Below are positions 1 through 6,625 of a stretch of 7,407 nt of DNA, one piece after another. The stretch comes from Verrucomicrobiota bacterium. Its GTDB lineage: Bacteria > Verrucomicrobiota > Verrucomicrobiia > Verrucomicrobiales > Akkermansiaceae. The DNA is taken from NCBI GenBank assembly GCA_026397695.1, contig JAPLUJ010000420.1:440-7846 (forward strand). The letters are read 5' to 3'. The translations under genes and the position numbers were made by a program. The notes beneath the pieces are model-generated. The model was not told the origin of the DNA. It ran no database searches and worked only from the letters and a program-made list of their open reading frames with translations. Each line of letters begins with the position of its first letter. The first letter of the stretch is position 1.

Positions 1-427
1 GCGCAACCGGAGCCGGGCTGGTGGTGCGGGATTCCGGGGGAGTGGAGGCGAGTTTATCGGGGTGGTGGTTGATGGGGACGCGGAGTGCGGTGATGGCACC
101 GATGAGCGCCACGGCGGCAGCGGCGGCGCTCCACCAGGCGCGGTGGCGGCTTGGTGCGGAGGGTTGCTGCTTGGGGAAGCGCAGGATATTATCATTGGCG
201 GGGAAGGGGACGTCGCGGAGGACGGCTTCCAGTGAGGTACGCAGGGTCAAGGGCAGTGTTGCGGGAGTGATGGCGTGCAGGCGCTGTTCGAATTGGATTT
301 CTGCGGGTTGCAAATGGGTCCATGTGTCGGTGGTGCAAGCATCGAGCCGTGCGAGCAACGACTCATCGAGCGCGGTTGCACGGAGCCGCAGGAGATCGGC
401 CTCAAGGGATGATGGATCGAGAGACAT
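1..427 (-). CDS. Putative anti-sigma factor-like single-span membrane protein (partial, N-terminal 142 residues)
   Basis: The frame opens with ATG at 427 and stays open to the left edge, so the C-terminus is missing. About 95 mostly polar residues come first, rich in Leu, Asp and Glu (start MSLDPSSLEADLLRLR). They are followed by a basic-to-aromatic border (RHRAWW) and one hydrophobic Ala-rich span at about residues 98-116. A Pro/Ser/Thr-rich stretch then begins, which would lie outside the membrane. A cytoplasmic N-domain, one span and an outer C-domain is the usual layout of an anti-sigma factor, and the gene starts only 21 bp after the ECF sigma gene on the same strand. I do not see the zinc-binding HxxxCxxC motif of ZAS-type anti-sigma domains, so assignment rests on position and topology. 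It could instead be an unrelated membrane protein. No clear ribosome binding site precedes the ATG. Confidence 0.6.
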   Translation of the reverse strand, partial: MSLDPSSLEADLLRLRATALDESLLARLDACTTDTWTHLQPAEIQFEQRLHAITPATLPLTLRTSLEAVLRDVPFPANDNILRFPKQQPSAPSRHRAWWSAAAAAVALIGAITALRVPINHHPDKLASTPPESRTTSPAPVA

Positions 428-448
428 GGTAATGGGATGGTGGGGCAA

Positions 449-1045
449 TCAGATCGAGAGGTCACCGCGTCGGCGGGCACCGCCGAGACTTTTCTTGAGC
501 GCCTCAAGACCATAGCGATACCGCGAGGCTGCCGTGTTTTGCGAAATGCCGAGAATTTCTCCGATTTCGGCGAAAGTGCGCTCACCCCAGATTTTCATGA
601 CGATGACTTCGGCGAATTTTTCCGGCAGTTGTTTGAGTTTTTCCTCGAGTTGGTCACGCGTTTCGTCATCGGACAATTCGCTTTCGAACCACGGGTGGAA
701 GGCCTCCTGACGTGCTTCGCCGGTATCGGTTCCGACGCTGTCTTCGCGGCGTTGGCGGCGGTCGTCGCGGCGGCTCAGGTCGATGGCGAGACGCCGGATG
801 GTGGTGTAAAGATAGGGATGCCATGCTGCCGGTCCGCCGACAAATTCGGCGTTGCGGATTTTTTCGATGAGTTTGACCATGGCATCCTGGAGCACGTCTT
901 CAGCGTCCTCATGGGAACGGGTCTGCTGGCGGGCGAAGAGCAGCAGTTTGGGACCATGTTGTTGCAACCACGCACGCCATTCGGACGGCGCGGGATTTGC
1001 TGCCGGAACTGCGGTCAGCGGGGGCATGTCGGGAATCTCGTTCAT
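449..1045 (-). CDS. ECF-type RNA polymerase sigma factor (sigma-70 family)
   Basis: This 198-residue protein carries the two domains of an extracytoplasmic-function sigma factor. Region 2 lies at about residues 30-93, with the typical EDAEDVLQDAMVKL motif at 48-61 and a DNA-melting/-10 recognition segment (WHPYLYTTIRRLAIDLSRR, about 75-93). An acidic linker follows, then region 4 at about 132-185, with LKQLPEKFAEVIVMK and the helix-turn-helix FAEIGEILGISQNTAASRYR for -35 recognition. It would direct core RNA polymerase to a small regulon, probably in response to a signal relayed by the membrane protein encoded next. The ATG at 1045 lies 41 bp after the recN stop, consistent with co-transcription. 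The 20-residue N-terminal extension is Pro/Ala-rich and not part of the domain. Length and domains are normal for the family; which ECF group it belongs to, and its regulon, cannot be told from the sequence. Confidence 0.93.
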   Translation of the reverse strand: MNEIPDMPPLTAVPAANPAPSEWRAWLQQHGPKLLLFARQQTRSHEDAEDVLQDAMVKLIEKIRNAEFVGGPAAWHPYLYTTIRRLAIDLSRRDDRRQRREDSVGTDTGEARQEAFHPWFESELSDDETRDQLEEKLKQLPEKFAEVIVMKIWGERTFAEIGEILGISQNTAASRYRYGLEALKKSLGGARRRGDLSI

Positions 1046-1086
1046 GAAATCGTTGCCGGGGTGGGGGATTTGTTTGTGAAATGGGA

Positions 1087-2736
1087 CTACGAGTTGAGCA
1101 GGGAAGCGGCCATGGCGCGGGCTTGTTCGCCGCCGCCGCCTAACATGCGGACGAGTTCCTGGATGCGGGATGCGCCGCTGACCGGAAACAGGCGCGAGCG
1201 GGTGCGGCCGTTAGAGACTTCTTTTTCCACGACGAAGTGATGGGTTGCGGTGGCGGCGACCTGTGGGAAGTGGGTGATGGCCACGACCTGGTGGCGGGTG
1301 CCCAGGGCGGCCATTTTGCGGCCGACGGCGCGGGCGACCTCGCCGCCGACGTTGGCGTCGATTTCATCGAAGACCATGAGCGGGGTGGCGTCTTGCTCGG
1401 CGAGCGCGGATTTGACGGCAAGCATGACGCGGCTGATTTCCCCAGATGAGGCGATTTGGCGGAGTGGCAGCAGGGGTTCGCCGGGGTTCGGGCCGAACTG
1501 GAATTCGAGGGTCTCGAAGCCTTGGGCGGTGGGTTCGGTTAGGGCGCGCAGCGGGGCTTCGAACGAGGCCTGCTGGAAACCGAGATCCTTGAGCTGGCTG
1601 GATATTTCCCTGGCCAGTCTGGGAGCGGCCTTGCGCCGCGTGCTTGTTAGATGTTTCCCGGCGGCGTCGAGGGCGGCGCGGCAGGCGGAGAGTTCGCGCT
1701 CAAGGGCGGCGAGTTTCTCGCTGCGGTTTTCGATGTTGTCGAGGCGGGCGGCGGCGGCGGCGCGGCGGGCTAACACGTCGCTCAGGGTGGGACCGTATTT
1801 GCGTTTCAGTGATTCCAACAGATTGACGCGTTCTTCCAGGGCGGCGGCTTGCGCGGGATCGATGTCGAGTTCATCGGCGTAGTTGGCCAGGTTGCGGTCG
1901 AGATCCTGGAGTTCGAGCACGGCGGATTCGAGCGAGGCGGTGTGTTGGCGGACCGAAGGGTCGAGTTTTTCGAGGTCGCGCACGAGTCGTTGCACCTCGG
2001 TGAGGCGTTCGAGGATGCCCGCGTCGCCAGTGAGCGCGGCGGTGGCGGCGGCGGCGGATTCGACGAGGCGGGTGGCATTGGATGCGCGGCGCCAGCGGTC
2101 ATCCAGGTCCTGCTCGTCCTCGGGATTAATCTGCGCGGCGTCGATTTCCTGGATCTGATAGTGGAGCAATTCGAGTTCTTGTTCGCTGGCATTTTCCGCG
2201 TGGCGGAGATCCTCGAGTTCGGTGGTCATGGTCCGCCATGTCCGATAAATTTCACGGTAGCCGGCATGGGCGGCATCGGCACCGGCATAGGCATCGAGCA
2301 TGGCTAACTGGCGTTCGGCGGAGAGCAGCGATTGGTGGTCGTGCGGGCCATGCAGGTCCACGAGGTGATCGCCGAGACGTTTGAGCAAGGCGAGGGTGAC
2401 CGGGGAATCGTTGACGAACTGGCGGTTGGCGGTTTGGGCGATGACCCGGCGCACGATGAGTTGGGTGTCATCGCAGGGCTCCAGGCCGCCGTCTGCTAGA
2501 ATGGCGTTGATTGCGCCGGGATCGTGGAGTTCGAACACCGCCTCGACCGAGCAGAAATCCTCGCCGGTGCGGATCAGGGATTTGTCGGCGCGTTCGCCGA
2601 GCACCAGTTTGAGGGCACCGATGATAATGGACTTGCCGGCACCGGTTTCGCCGGTCACGCCGATGAGTCCCGGGCCGAGTTCCCACGCGAGTTCATCAAC
2701 GAGGGCCAGATTGCGGATTTTGAGAAGTGTGAGCAT
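1087..2736 (-). CDS. recN: DNA repair protein RecN
   Basis: RecN is a cytoplasmic SMC-like ATPase that acts early in recombinational repair of double-strand breaks. The 549-residue product has the family's parts in order: N-terminal LKIRNLALVDEL, Walker A GETGAGKS at residues 29-36, and VDLHGPHDHQSLL at about 126-138 (commonly HGQHEHQ in other RecN proteins). A long Glu/Leu/Ala-rich coiled-coil region covers about 150-400, followed by the ABC signature SSGEISR at about 430-436, Walker B LMVFDEIDANVGG at about 453-465, and the H-loop ITHFPQVA near 489. I chose ATG at 2736 because homologues begin MLxxLxIRNLALV; a TTG ten codons upstream (2766) keeps the frame open but adds only unrelated residues. 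Full length and intact. It is the first gene of a probable three-gene minus-strand operon with the sigma factor and membrane protein. In many bacteria recN is SOS-controlled; I saw no recognisable LexA box. Confidence 0.96.
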   Translation of the reverse strand: MLTLLKIRNLALVDELAWELGPGLIGVTGETGAGKSIIIGALKLVLGERADKSLIRTGEDFCSVEAVFELHDPGAINAILADGGLEPCDDTQLIVRRVIAQTANRQFVNDSPVTLALLKRLGDHLVDLHGPHDHQSLLSAERQLAMLDAYAGADAAHAGYREIYRTWRTMTTELEDLRHAENASEQELELLHYQIQEIDAAQINPEDEQDLDDRWRRASNATRLVESAAAATAALTGDAGILERLTEVQRLVRDLEKLDPSVRQHTASLESAVLELQDLDRNLANYADELDIDPAQAAALEERVNLLESLKRKYGPTLSDVLARRAAAAARLDNIENRSEKLAALERELSACRAALDAAGKHLTSTRRKAAPRLAREISSQLKDLGFQQASFEAPLRALTEPTAQGFETLEFQFGPNPGEPLLPLRQIASSGEISRVMLAVKSALAEQDATPLMVFDEIDANVGGEVARAVGRKMAALGTRHQVVAITHFPQVAATATHHFVVEKEVSNGRTRSRLFPVSGASRIQELVRMLGGGGEQARAMAASLLNS

Positions 2737-2915
2737 GCGCTTGGCGGAACGTGGCGTATGATGCAAGGTTCACCGCCGGAAGCAATGACGTGCGGTTTTT
2801 TTTCACGGGTTTTATTGATTTTTACTCGACAAGGCCCAAGACGCGCCGTAATTACATTGTGAGCGGCGAGCTTGGCGATGAAGCCTTGCGAGCCCTTGAA
2901 CCCACCGGAAATCTC
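2737..2915. promoter_or_regulatory. Divergent intergenic region between recN and the cassette protein A gene
   Basis: This 179-bp stretch separates two divergent start codons and so must hold promoters for both transcripts, unless they start further away. It is less GC-rich than the flanks and includes a run of eight T at 2796-2803. On the + strand TCGACA at 2826-2831 (close to TTGACA) sits 17 bp before TAATTA at 2849-2854, which is a poor -10. On the minus strand TTGCTT at 2785-2780 lies 16 bp before CATCAT at 2763-2758. Both are weak matches, and sigma-70 consensus may not apply in this phylum. No clear Shine-Dalgarno sequence precedes either ATG. An open frame continues upstream of 2916 to a GTG at 2751, but its residues (MAYDARFTAG...) look like non-coding translation. 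Confidence 0.35.
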
Positions 2916-4313
2916 ATGAACTCTACAAAAACAAGCCATCATCAGCATTTCGCAGTTATCATCCGGCGCTTGAAGCCCGGTTTTGCCTTGGTGATCACAC
3001 TCATGCTGATGATTTTGTTGACGGTCATTGCGGTCGGGCTCTTGACGCTTTCGAGCATCTCGCTGCGTGTGTCCACCCAGGGAAACGCCATGGCGACTGC
3101 GCGATCCAACGCTCGCTTGGCATTGATGTTGGCACTTGGAGAACTGCAAAAGAATGCCGGTCCCGACCAGTGCGTCACGGCGCGGGCCGATGTGCTTGAT
3201 GCCAACATTGCCAACCCGCGGATCACCGGTGTGTGGAAATCCTGGGAGATCAAGGCCACCGCGCCGCCTGCCACCTCAGAATACGAAAAGACCGCCCGTG
3301 ATGCCAAGTTCCAAGGGTGGCTGGTGTCCGGCACCGATCCTGCCAAAACCGCGCAGATCGCCTATGCCAATGAATCCCCATCTTCGCCTGTGACGCTTTG
3401 GGACAAAGGCACCCTGGGCGACAAGGCTCCGGCTAACAATTTGGTGCACGCCTCCAAGGTTCCGCTCGTGGCCTCGACCGGGGCCAAACCCGGGGCCACG
3501 GCAGCAGCCCCGACCGGTGCCATGGCATGGGCGGTGCTTGACGAGGGGGTCAAAGCCCGCATCAACACCCGCTACATCGATGACGCCGCCAGCACCGGCA
3601 TGAAAACCGCCCAACTCGGCGCGGGTGAGCGGCCCGGTGTGGAGTTCATCCCGGGCCTTACTGGTCTCGAACGGAGGTTCTTCAAACAAGGCGCGGCGGA
3701 AGAGCGCCCCGTCGTGGAATTCATGCCGGGCCTTAAAGATCTCGAGCGCAAGTTCTTCAAACAGGGCGCGGCGGAATCCGCCGTGATCGACAAAGGAATC
3801 ACCCGCCTCAATTTCGCCTTGGCGGGCGAAAACCTCGCTTCAGGGAAAGGTGTTAGAGAGGCCTTGATGCCCCTCACCCATGACTTCACCACTCAATCCT
3901 TCGGTCTCTTCACCGACACCGCCCGCGGTGGCCTCAAGCAGGACTTCCAGTTGCTGACCAATGCCACCAGCCTGCCTGCGGTATATTCGGGCAAGGGCGT
4001 TTATGTTTCACGCCTGGGCATGACTGCGGCCACCGCCCCGTCCGACCCGGCGTGGGCGTCCTTGCAGCAGTTTGCCCGCCTCTATCAGTCAACCATCACC
4101 AATGCGGGTGGCACACCTCTCGTCAAGGCCCAGGCACCGAGCGGTTGGACTGCTGCCACCACGTCGGGCACCTCCACCGTAGGGACTACCGTCAACCGCA
4201 CGCCGCCTCCCGGCTTGGTACTGCTGCCAACCATCGCCAAAGTCCAGATGCTCATCAGCTTGATTGGCCGCGACCTCTACAATAACCTGCCGCTCCCATC
4301 AAGCGGCAGTTGA
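2916..4313 (+). CDS. Cassette protein A, N-terminal piece with prepilin-like leader
   Basis: The piece runs 465 residues from ATG 2916 to TGA 4311-4313. I chose this start because it yields a short basic leader (MNSTKTSHHQHFAVIIRRLKPG, split at residue 22) directly before a hydrophobic helix beginning FALVITLMLMILLTVIAVGL. Gly22-Phe23 is a plausible prepilin peptidase site. The fifth residue after the site is Ile, not the Glu of most type IV pilins, as is also true of GspK/PilX-type minor pilins. The rest is Ala/Gly/Thr-rich and presumably extracytoplasmic, with VLDEGVKARINTRYIDD at about residues 207-223 and a tandem duplication at 238-287. The end is unnatural: after PTIAKVQMLISLIGRDLYNN the frame runs only a few residues further to the stop, whereas the continuation of the protein lies in another frame. 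Confidence 0.8.
   Translation: MNSTKTSHHQHFAVIIRRLKPGFALVITLMLMILLTVIAVGLLTLSSISLRVSTQGNAMATARSNARLALMLALGELQKNAGPDQCVTARADVLDANIANPRITGVWKSWEIKATAPPATSEYEKTARDAKFQGWLVSGTDPAKTAQIAYANESPSSPVTLWDKGTLGDKAPANNLVHASKVPLVASTGAKPGATAAAPTGAMAWAVLDEGVKARINTRYIDDAASTGMKTAQLGAGERPGVEFIPGLTGLERRFFKQGAAEERPVVEFMPGLKDLERKFFKQGAAESAVIDKGITRLNFALAGENLASGKGVREALMPLTHDFTTQSFGLFTDTARGGLKQDFQLLTNATSLPAVYSGKGVYVSRLGMTAATAPSDPAWASLQQFARLYQSTITNAGGTPLVKAQAPSGWTAATTSGTSTVGTTVNRTPPPGLVLLPTIAKVQMLISLIGRDLYNNLPLPSSGS
3627..3776 (+). repeat. Tandem 75-bp duplication (two in-frame 25-residue units)
   Basis: Units 3627-3701 and 3702-3776 abut exactly and keep the frame. Unit 1 reads ERPGVEFIPGLTGL then ERRFFKQGAAE; unit 2 reads ERPVVEFMPGLKDL then ERKFFKQGAAE. 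By eye 63 of 75 bases and 20 of 25 residues agree. Five of the differing codons are synonymous (for example CGG/CGC, GAG/GAA, CAA/CAG), and three of the five residue changes are conservative (Gly/Val, Ile/Met, Arg/Lys), so the duplication is not fresh and both copies seem to have been kept under protein-level constraint. Confidence 0.95.
4286..4311 (+). other. First frameshift zone (one base missing, frame 0 to frame 2)
   Basis: The upstream frame is open until TGA at 4311-4313, and the downstream frame is closed by TAA at 4283-4285, so the switch must lie between these two. It equals a one-base loss (or a -1 slip). A missing base in the CTCCC tract at about 4292-4296 would give DLYNNLPLP followed by IKRQLTPEEK, a smooth join. 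The codons CTC CCA are not a canonical X-XXY-YYZ slippery heptamer, and I see no strong stem-loop directly after, so programmed frameshifting is unlikely. Confidence 0.75.
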
Positions 4314-5887
4314 CCCCCGAGGAGAAAGCCAGTGGGATGCATGGCCCGCAGGACGGATGCTTCCGCAATTCGAGATTTGACTACGACTTGCACTTGCTCT
4401 ATGCGCCGATCGTCACGCTGCACAACCCATATAACGTCGCACTTGAGTTCACCAGCTTGAAAGTGGAATTCATCCATGTGCCATTCGCGTTGAAAATATG
4501 GCGTAGCGGACAGGCGCAAAGCGCCGACTTCATCCCGTTGGAACAGATGACTGTTGACAATCAAAATGGCCAGCAGGGCAAGGTCTTCGGGTTGAACTTG
4601 AGAACAAAAAATACCGACGGCACTCCCGATTACAATAGCATTACCTTTAAACTCCTGCCCGGCGAAGTGAAAATGTTTTCACCCTACATCAACCCCTACC
4701 TCAACTATCTCCAACGTGGGGAATACTGGGACATCTACCTCGGCGCTAACAAAACTACCGACATGCCTGCCATACCCGGCTGGCCGGGCGATGGTGTGGG
4801 TTTTGACTGCGACTGGCTGGCGGGCAACCAGCTTGTCAATCAGGACAACAGCGATGGCCATTGGGGAGGCTGTATAGGTTTGGCGTGGGATGACCAGATT
4901 TATGTTGAATGCATTCCCGTGAGTCTCCCGCTCGGCAACAACAAGTTTGTGATCAATATGTCAGCCAGCGTGGGGGCTTCCACCACTCCCACGATCGTCA
5001 GTTCCATCGAAATGGATTATGAATCCCCCACCGGCCTGCAGAGCTTCATCGGCAGCAACGGGGTCACGATGCCCATGCGTTATCCCAAGGCCAGCGCCGT
5101 GCCGAATTATGTGTTGGGGCATCAACTGGTGGATCGTTGCAATGATATGGTCAAGGATATCACGCGGCAGAAGGCCTTCGCGCTGCTCAGCATTCAGGCC
5201 AAGTCCACCTCCGGCGGCAGGGATTCCAGCAACATCGACGGCCGCCTTGCCACCAAACCGTGGTGCTTCGCCCACGCCAACATCGGCGCCTCAACCCAAA
5301 AGGTTGTGAGCGAACACTCGGCCAATTTCTCGCACGAAATCGACTTGCAAATTCTTCCGGGAAGCCCGGACGACTGGATCGATATAGCCCCCCAGGACCG
5401 CGGCAATTTCATCTCCGGCCACACCGGTACCAACGGCACGAAATTCGGCATCCAATATGAGCTTCCGCTGGCCCCGCTCCAGACCCTTGCCAGCCTCAAC
5501 GGTGCCAATCCCGGCGGCTCCTCCGGCTACCTCCCGCGCTTCGCCCAGCCGATCGGCAATTCCTGGGCCCACCCGCTCATCTCCCCCAGCAAACTGCTGG
5601 AGACCAAGACCGGCGGCAATTACCTCGACCATTCGTTCCTGCTCAACCTCGCGCTTTACGACGGCTTTTATTTTTCCGGCTTGGCCGCCCAGACCGGCCC
5701 CTTCTACACGCCCTCTAAAACGACTGAAGAGCGAAGTCGCCAAGACGACGGCCTACGCCAACATCGCGGCGTGGCAAATGATGGATGGAGCCTTCAACGT
5801 CAACTCCACCTCGGTGTCCGCCTGGAAGGCCATGCTCGCATCCATCCACGATTCCCAAGCTCTGTTCAACCAACTCAACAAGGCTAA
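4310..5887 (+). CDS. Cassette protein A, middle piece
   Basis: This frame is open from before 4310 to TGA at 5885-5887. It carries the central part of cassette protein A up to about 5716, including LLYAPIVTLHNPYNVALEF, NGVTMPMRYPKASAVPNYVLGHQLVD, and HPLISPSKLLETKTGGNYLDHSF (each given here as a landmark, not a known domain). The last 57 or so residues (from TTEERSRQDD on) are out-of-frame reading of the C-terminal part and should not be taken as real. If translated on its own, a TTG at 4310 overlapping the previous stop or the ATG at 4337, which has GAGGAG 12 bases upstream, could serve as start. I think these are coincidences within a formerly continuous gene. It has no membrane segment or signal of its own, so it could not be exported alone. 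Confidence 0.7.
   Translation: MTPEEKASGMHGPQDGCFRNSRFDYDLHLLYAPIVTLHNPYNVALEFTSLKVEFIHVPFALKIWRSGQAQSADFIPLEQMTVDNQNGQQGKVFGLNLRTKNTDGTPDYNSITFKLLPGEVKMFSPYINPYLNYLQRGEYWDIYLGANKTTDMPAIPGWPGDGVGFDCDWLAGNQLVNQDNSDGHWGGCIGLAWDDQIYVECIPVSLPLGNNKFVINMSASVGASTTPTIVSSIEMDYESPTGLQSFIGSNGVTMPMRYPKASAVPNYVLGHQLVDRCNDMVKDITRQKAFALLSIQAKSTSGGRDSSNIDGRLATKPWCFAHANIGASTQKVVSEHSANFSHEIDLQILPGSPDDWIDIAPQDRGNFISGHTGTNGTKFGIQYELPLAPLQTLASLNGANPGGSSGYLPRFAQPIGNSWAHPLISPSKLLETKTGGNYLDHSFLLNLALYDGFYFSGLAAQTGPFYTPSKTTEERSRQDDGLRQHRGVANDGWSLQRQLHLGVRLEGHARIHPRFPSSVQPTQQG
5711..5740 (+). other. Second frameshift zone (one extra base, frame 2 to frame 0)
   Basis: Both frames are open here, so the limits rest on protein content. 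Frame 2 is sensible through LALYDGFYFSGLAAQTGPFY, and frame 0 becomes sensible from about KRLKSEVAKTTAYANIAAWQ. Removing one A from the run of four at 5717-5720 joins TPS to KRLKSEVAK. The net effect of the two indels is zero, so the original frame is restored for the last 870 bases. Confidence 0.65.
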
Positions 5888-6587
5888 CAACACCACCGCG
5901 CTCACCAACCTGCCCGCCACCGCTCCCGGCAAGGAAGCTCGCATCAGCCGCTTCCGTCTGCCGGTGGCCAAATCCGCTGCGGACGGTGCTGATCTCAAGG
6001 ATGCCTACTGGCTTGGTCCGCGCGAATTTTCGGATGACGAGTTGCAGACCCTCGCCAAAAACATCGTCAAACAAGTCCGTCTCCGCGGCCCCTTCCTGTC
6101 GCTGGCGGAATTTGTCAACCGCCGGTTAGGCACCGGGGAATCCGCCCAGCGCGGTGCCCTCCAGCAGGCGATTGATGATTCTAACCTCAACCAAAAAATT
6201 GCCGCTGATGCCAACGCGGGCTTCGAGATTCCTGTGGACAAGGTGGGCACATATAAGTATGCGAATCCCGCGGCCGGTGCCGGTTCCAGCTATCAGGGGG
6301 CCCCGGGTTATCTCACCCAGGCCGACCTGCTCAATGTGTTAGGCAATGCCGCCACCCCACGCTCCGACACCTTCACTATCCGCGGTTACGGCGAGGCCCG
6401 CGATGCCACCGGCAAGATCCTGGCCAGGGCCACTTGTGAGGCGGTCGTGCAGCGATTCCCCGAATGGCTGGATCCCGCCGACCCGGTCGAGACCGCACCC
6501 GCCGCGCTGCAGAGCCTGTCTAACAAAAAATTCGGCCGACGTTTCCTTGTCACCGCGCTGCGCTGGCTCAATCCCAAGGAAATCTGA
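5715..6587 (+). CDS. Cassette protein A, C-terminal piece
   Basis: About 290 residues in the same frame as the N-terminal piece, ending at TGA 6585-6587. The frame is open back to an ATG at 5457, but the part before about 5715 is shadow translation (Arg/Pro/Ser-rich) and not real. This piece holds the most conserved-looking stretches: DGAFNVNSTSVSAWKAML (5784-5837), GPFLSLAEFVNRRLGTGES (6087 on), and DTFTIRGYGEARDATGK (6366 on) with a terminal CEAVVQRFPEWLDPADPVE. These recall, in the same order, GspK-type minor pseudopilins (a 'N-N-A/S' loop, a 'PF-SL-EL' helix-hairpin segment, a final strand pair ending in 'EAVV'). There is no start codon with an evident ribosome binding site near 5715, which argues that it belongs to the larger gene. 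Confidence 0.75.
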   Translation, partial: LKRLKSEVAKTTAYANIAAWQMMDGAFNVNSTSVSAWKAMLASIHDSQALFNQLNKANNTTALTNLPATAPGKEARISRFRLPVAKSAADGADLKDAYWLGPREFSDDELQTLAKNIVKQVRLRGPFLSLAEFVNRRLGTGESAQRGALQQAIDDSNLNQKIAADANAGFEIPVDKVGTYKYANPAAGAGSSYQGAPGYLTQADLLNVLGNAATPRSDTFTIRGYGEARDATGKILARATCEAVVQRFPEWLDPADPVETAPAALQSLSNKKFGRRFLVTALRWLNPKEI

Positions 6588-6625
6588 ATTTCTAACCGCC
6601 TTCACAGACTATATTTCGTTTTCCC

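Larger units (their letters stand above)
2916..6587 (+). pseudogene. Verru_Chthon cassette protein A-like gene, broken by two compensating frameshifts
   Basis: Read with a one-base correction near 4286-4311 and an opposite one near 5711-5740, this interval gives one protein of about 1,223 residues. Evidence for a single gene: frames 0, 2 and 0 hand over without a gap, each piece alone looks truncated, and order and content fit my memory of the Verrucomicrobiota-specific family (TIGR02600, not checked). It has a prepilin-like N-terminus, a mid-section with LHNPYNVALEF, then DGAFNVNSTSVSAWKAML at about residues 957-974, GPFLSLAEFVNRR at about 1058-1070, and a C-terminal IRGYGEARDAT and CEAVVQRFPEWLDP at about 1155-1185. 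In this family the gene usually heads a cluster of prepilin-like proteins; here a secreted protein follows. The function of the family is not established. The gene may be a recent pseudogene, or intact with sequencing errors. Apart from the two indels it shows no other stop or decay. Confidence 0.8.

Noticed and set aside
437..1240. Open + strand frame of 267 codons opposite the sigma factor gene
   Set aside because: It lies antisense to a clear ECF sigma factor and recN end; its residues have no domain logic and the opposite strand explains the openness.
1741..1765. GCG/GGC triplet runs inside recN as a microsatellite
   Set aside because: Explained by Ala/Arg codons (AAAAARL) in the coiled-coil region of a GC-rich gene.
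1849..2307. Gly/Glu-rich + strand frames opposite recN
   Set aside because: Mirror of the GC-rich coiled-coil coding region of recN; typical shadow composition.
2746..2776. Interrupted inverted repeat GGCGGAAC ... GTTCACCGCC as an operator or SOS box
   Set aside because: The arms do not match without a gap and the spacing is unlike known LexA boxes; it may be chance.
2772..2803. Possible + strand intrinsic terminator: ACCGC/GCGGT stem followed by eight T
   Set aside because: The stem is only 5 bp with a 15-base loop, and there is no + strand gene upstream that would need it.
2751..2915. Upstream extension of the cassette protein A frame to a GTG at 2751
   Set aside because: The 55 extra residues do not look like coding sequence and would place a prepilin-type leader deep inside the protein; ATG 2916 gives a normal leader.
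5457..5714. N-terminal part of the frame-0 reading from ATG 5457
   Set aside because: Arg/Pro/Ser-rich shadow of the frame-2 coding region; the real C-terminal piece begins near 5715.
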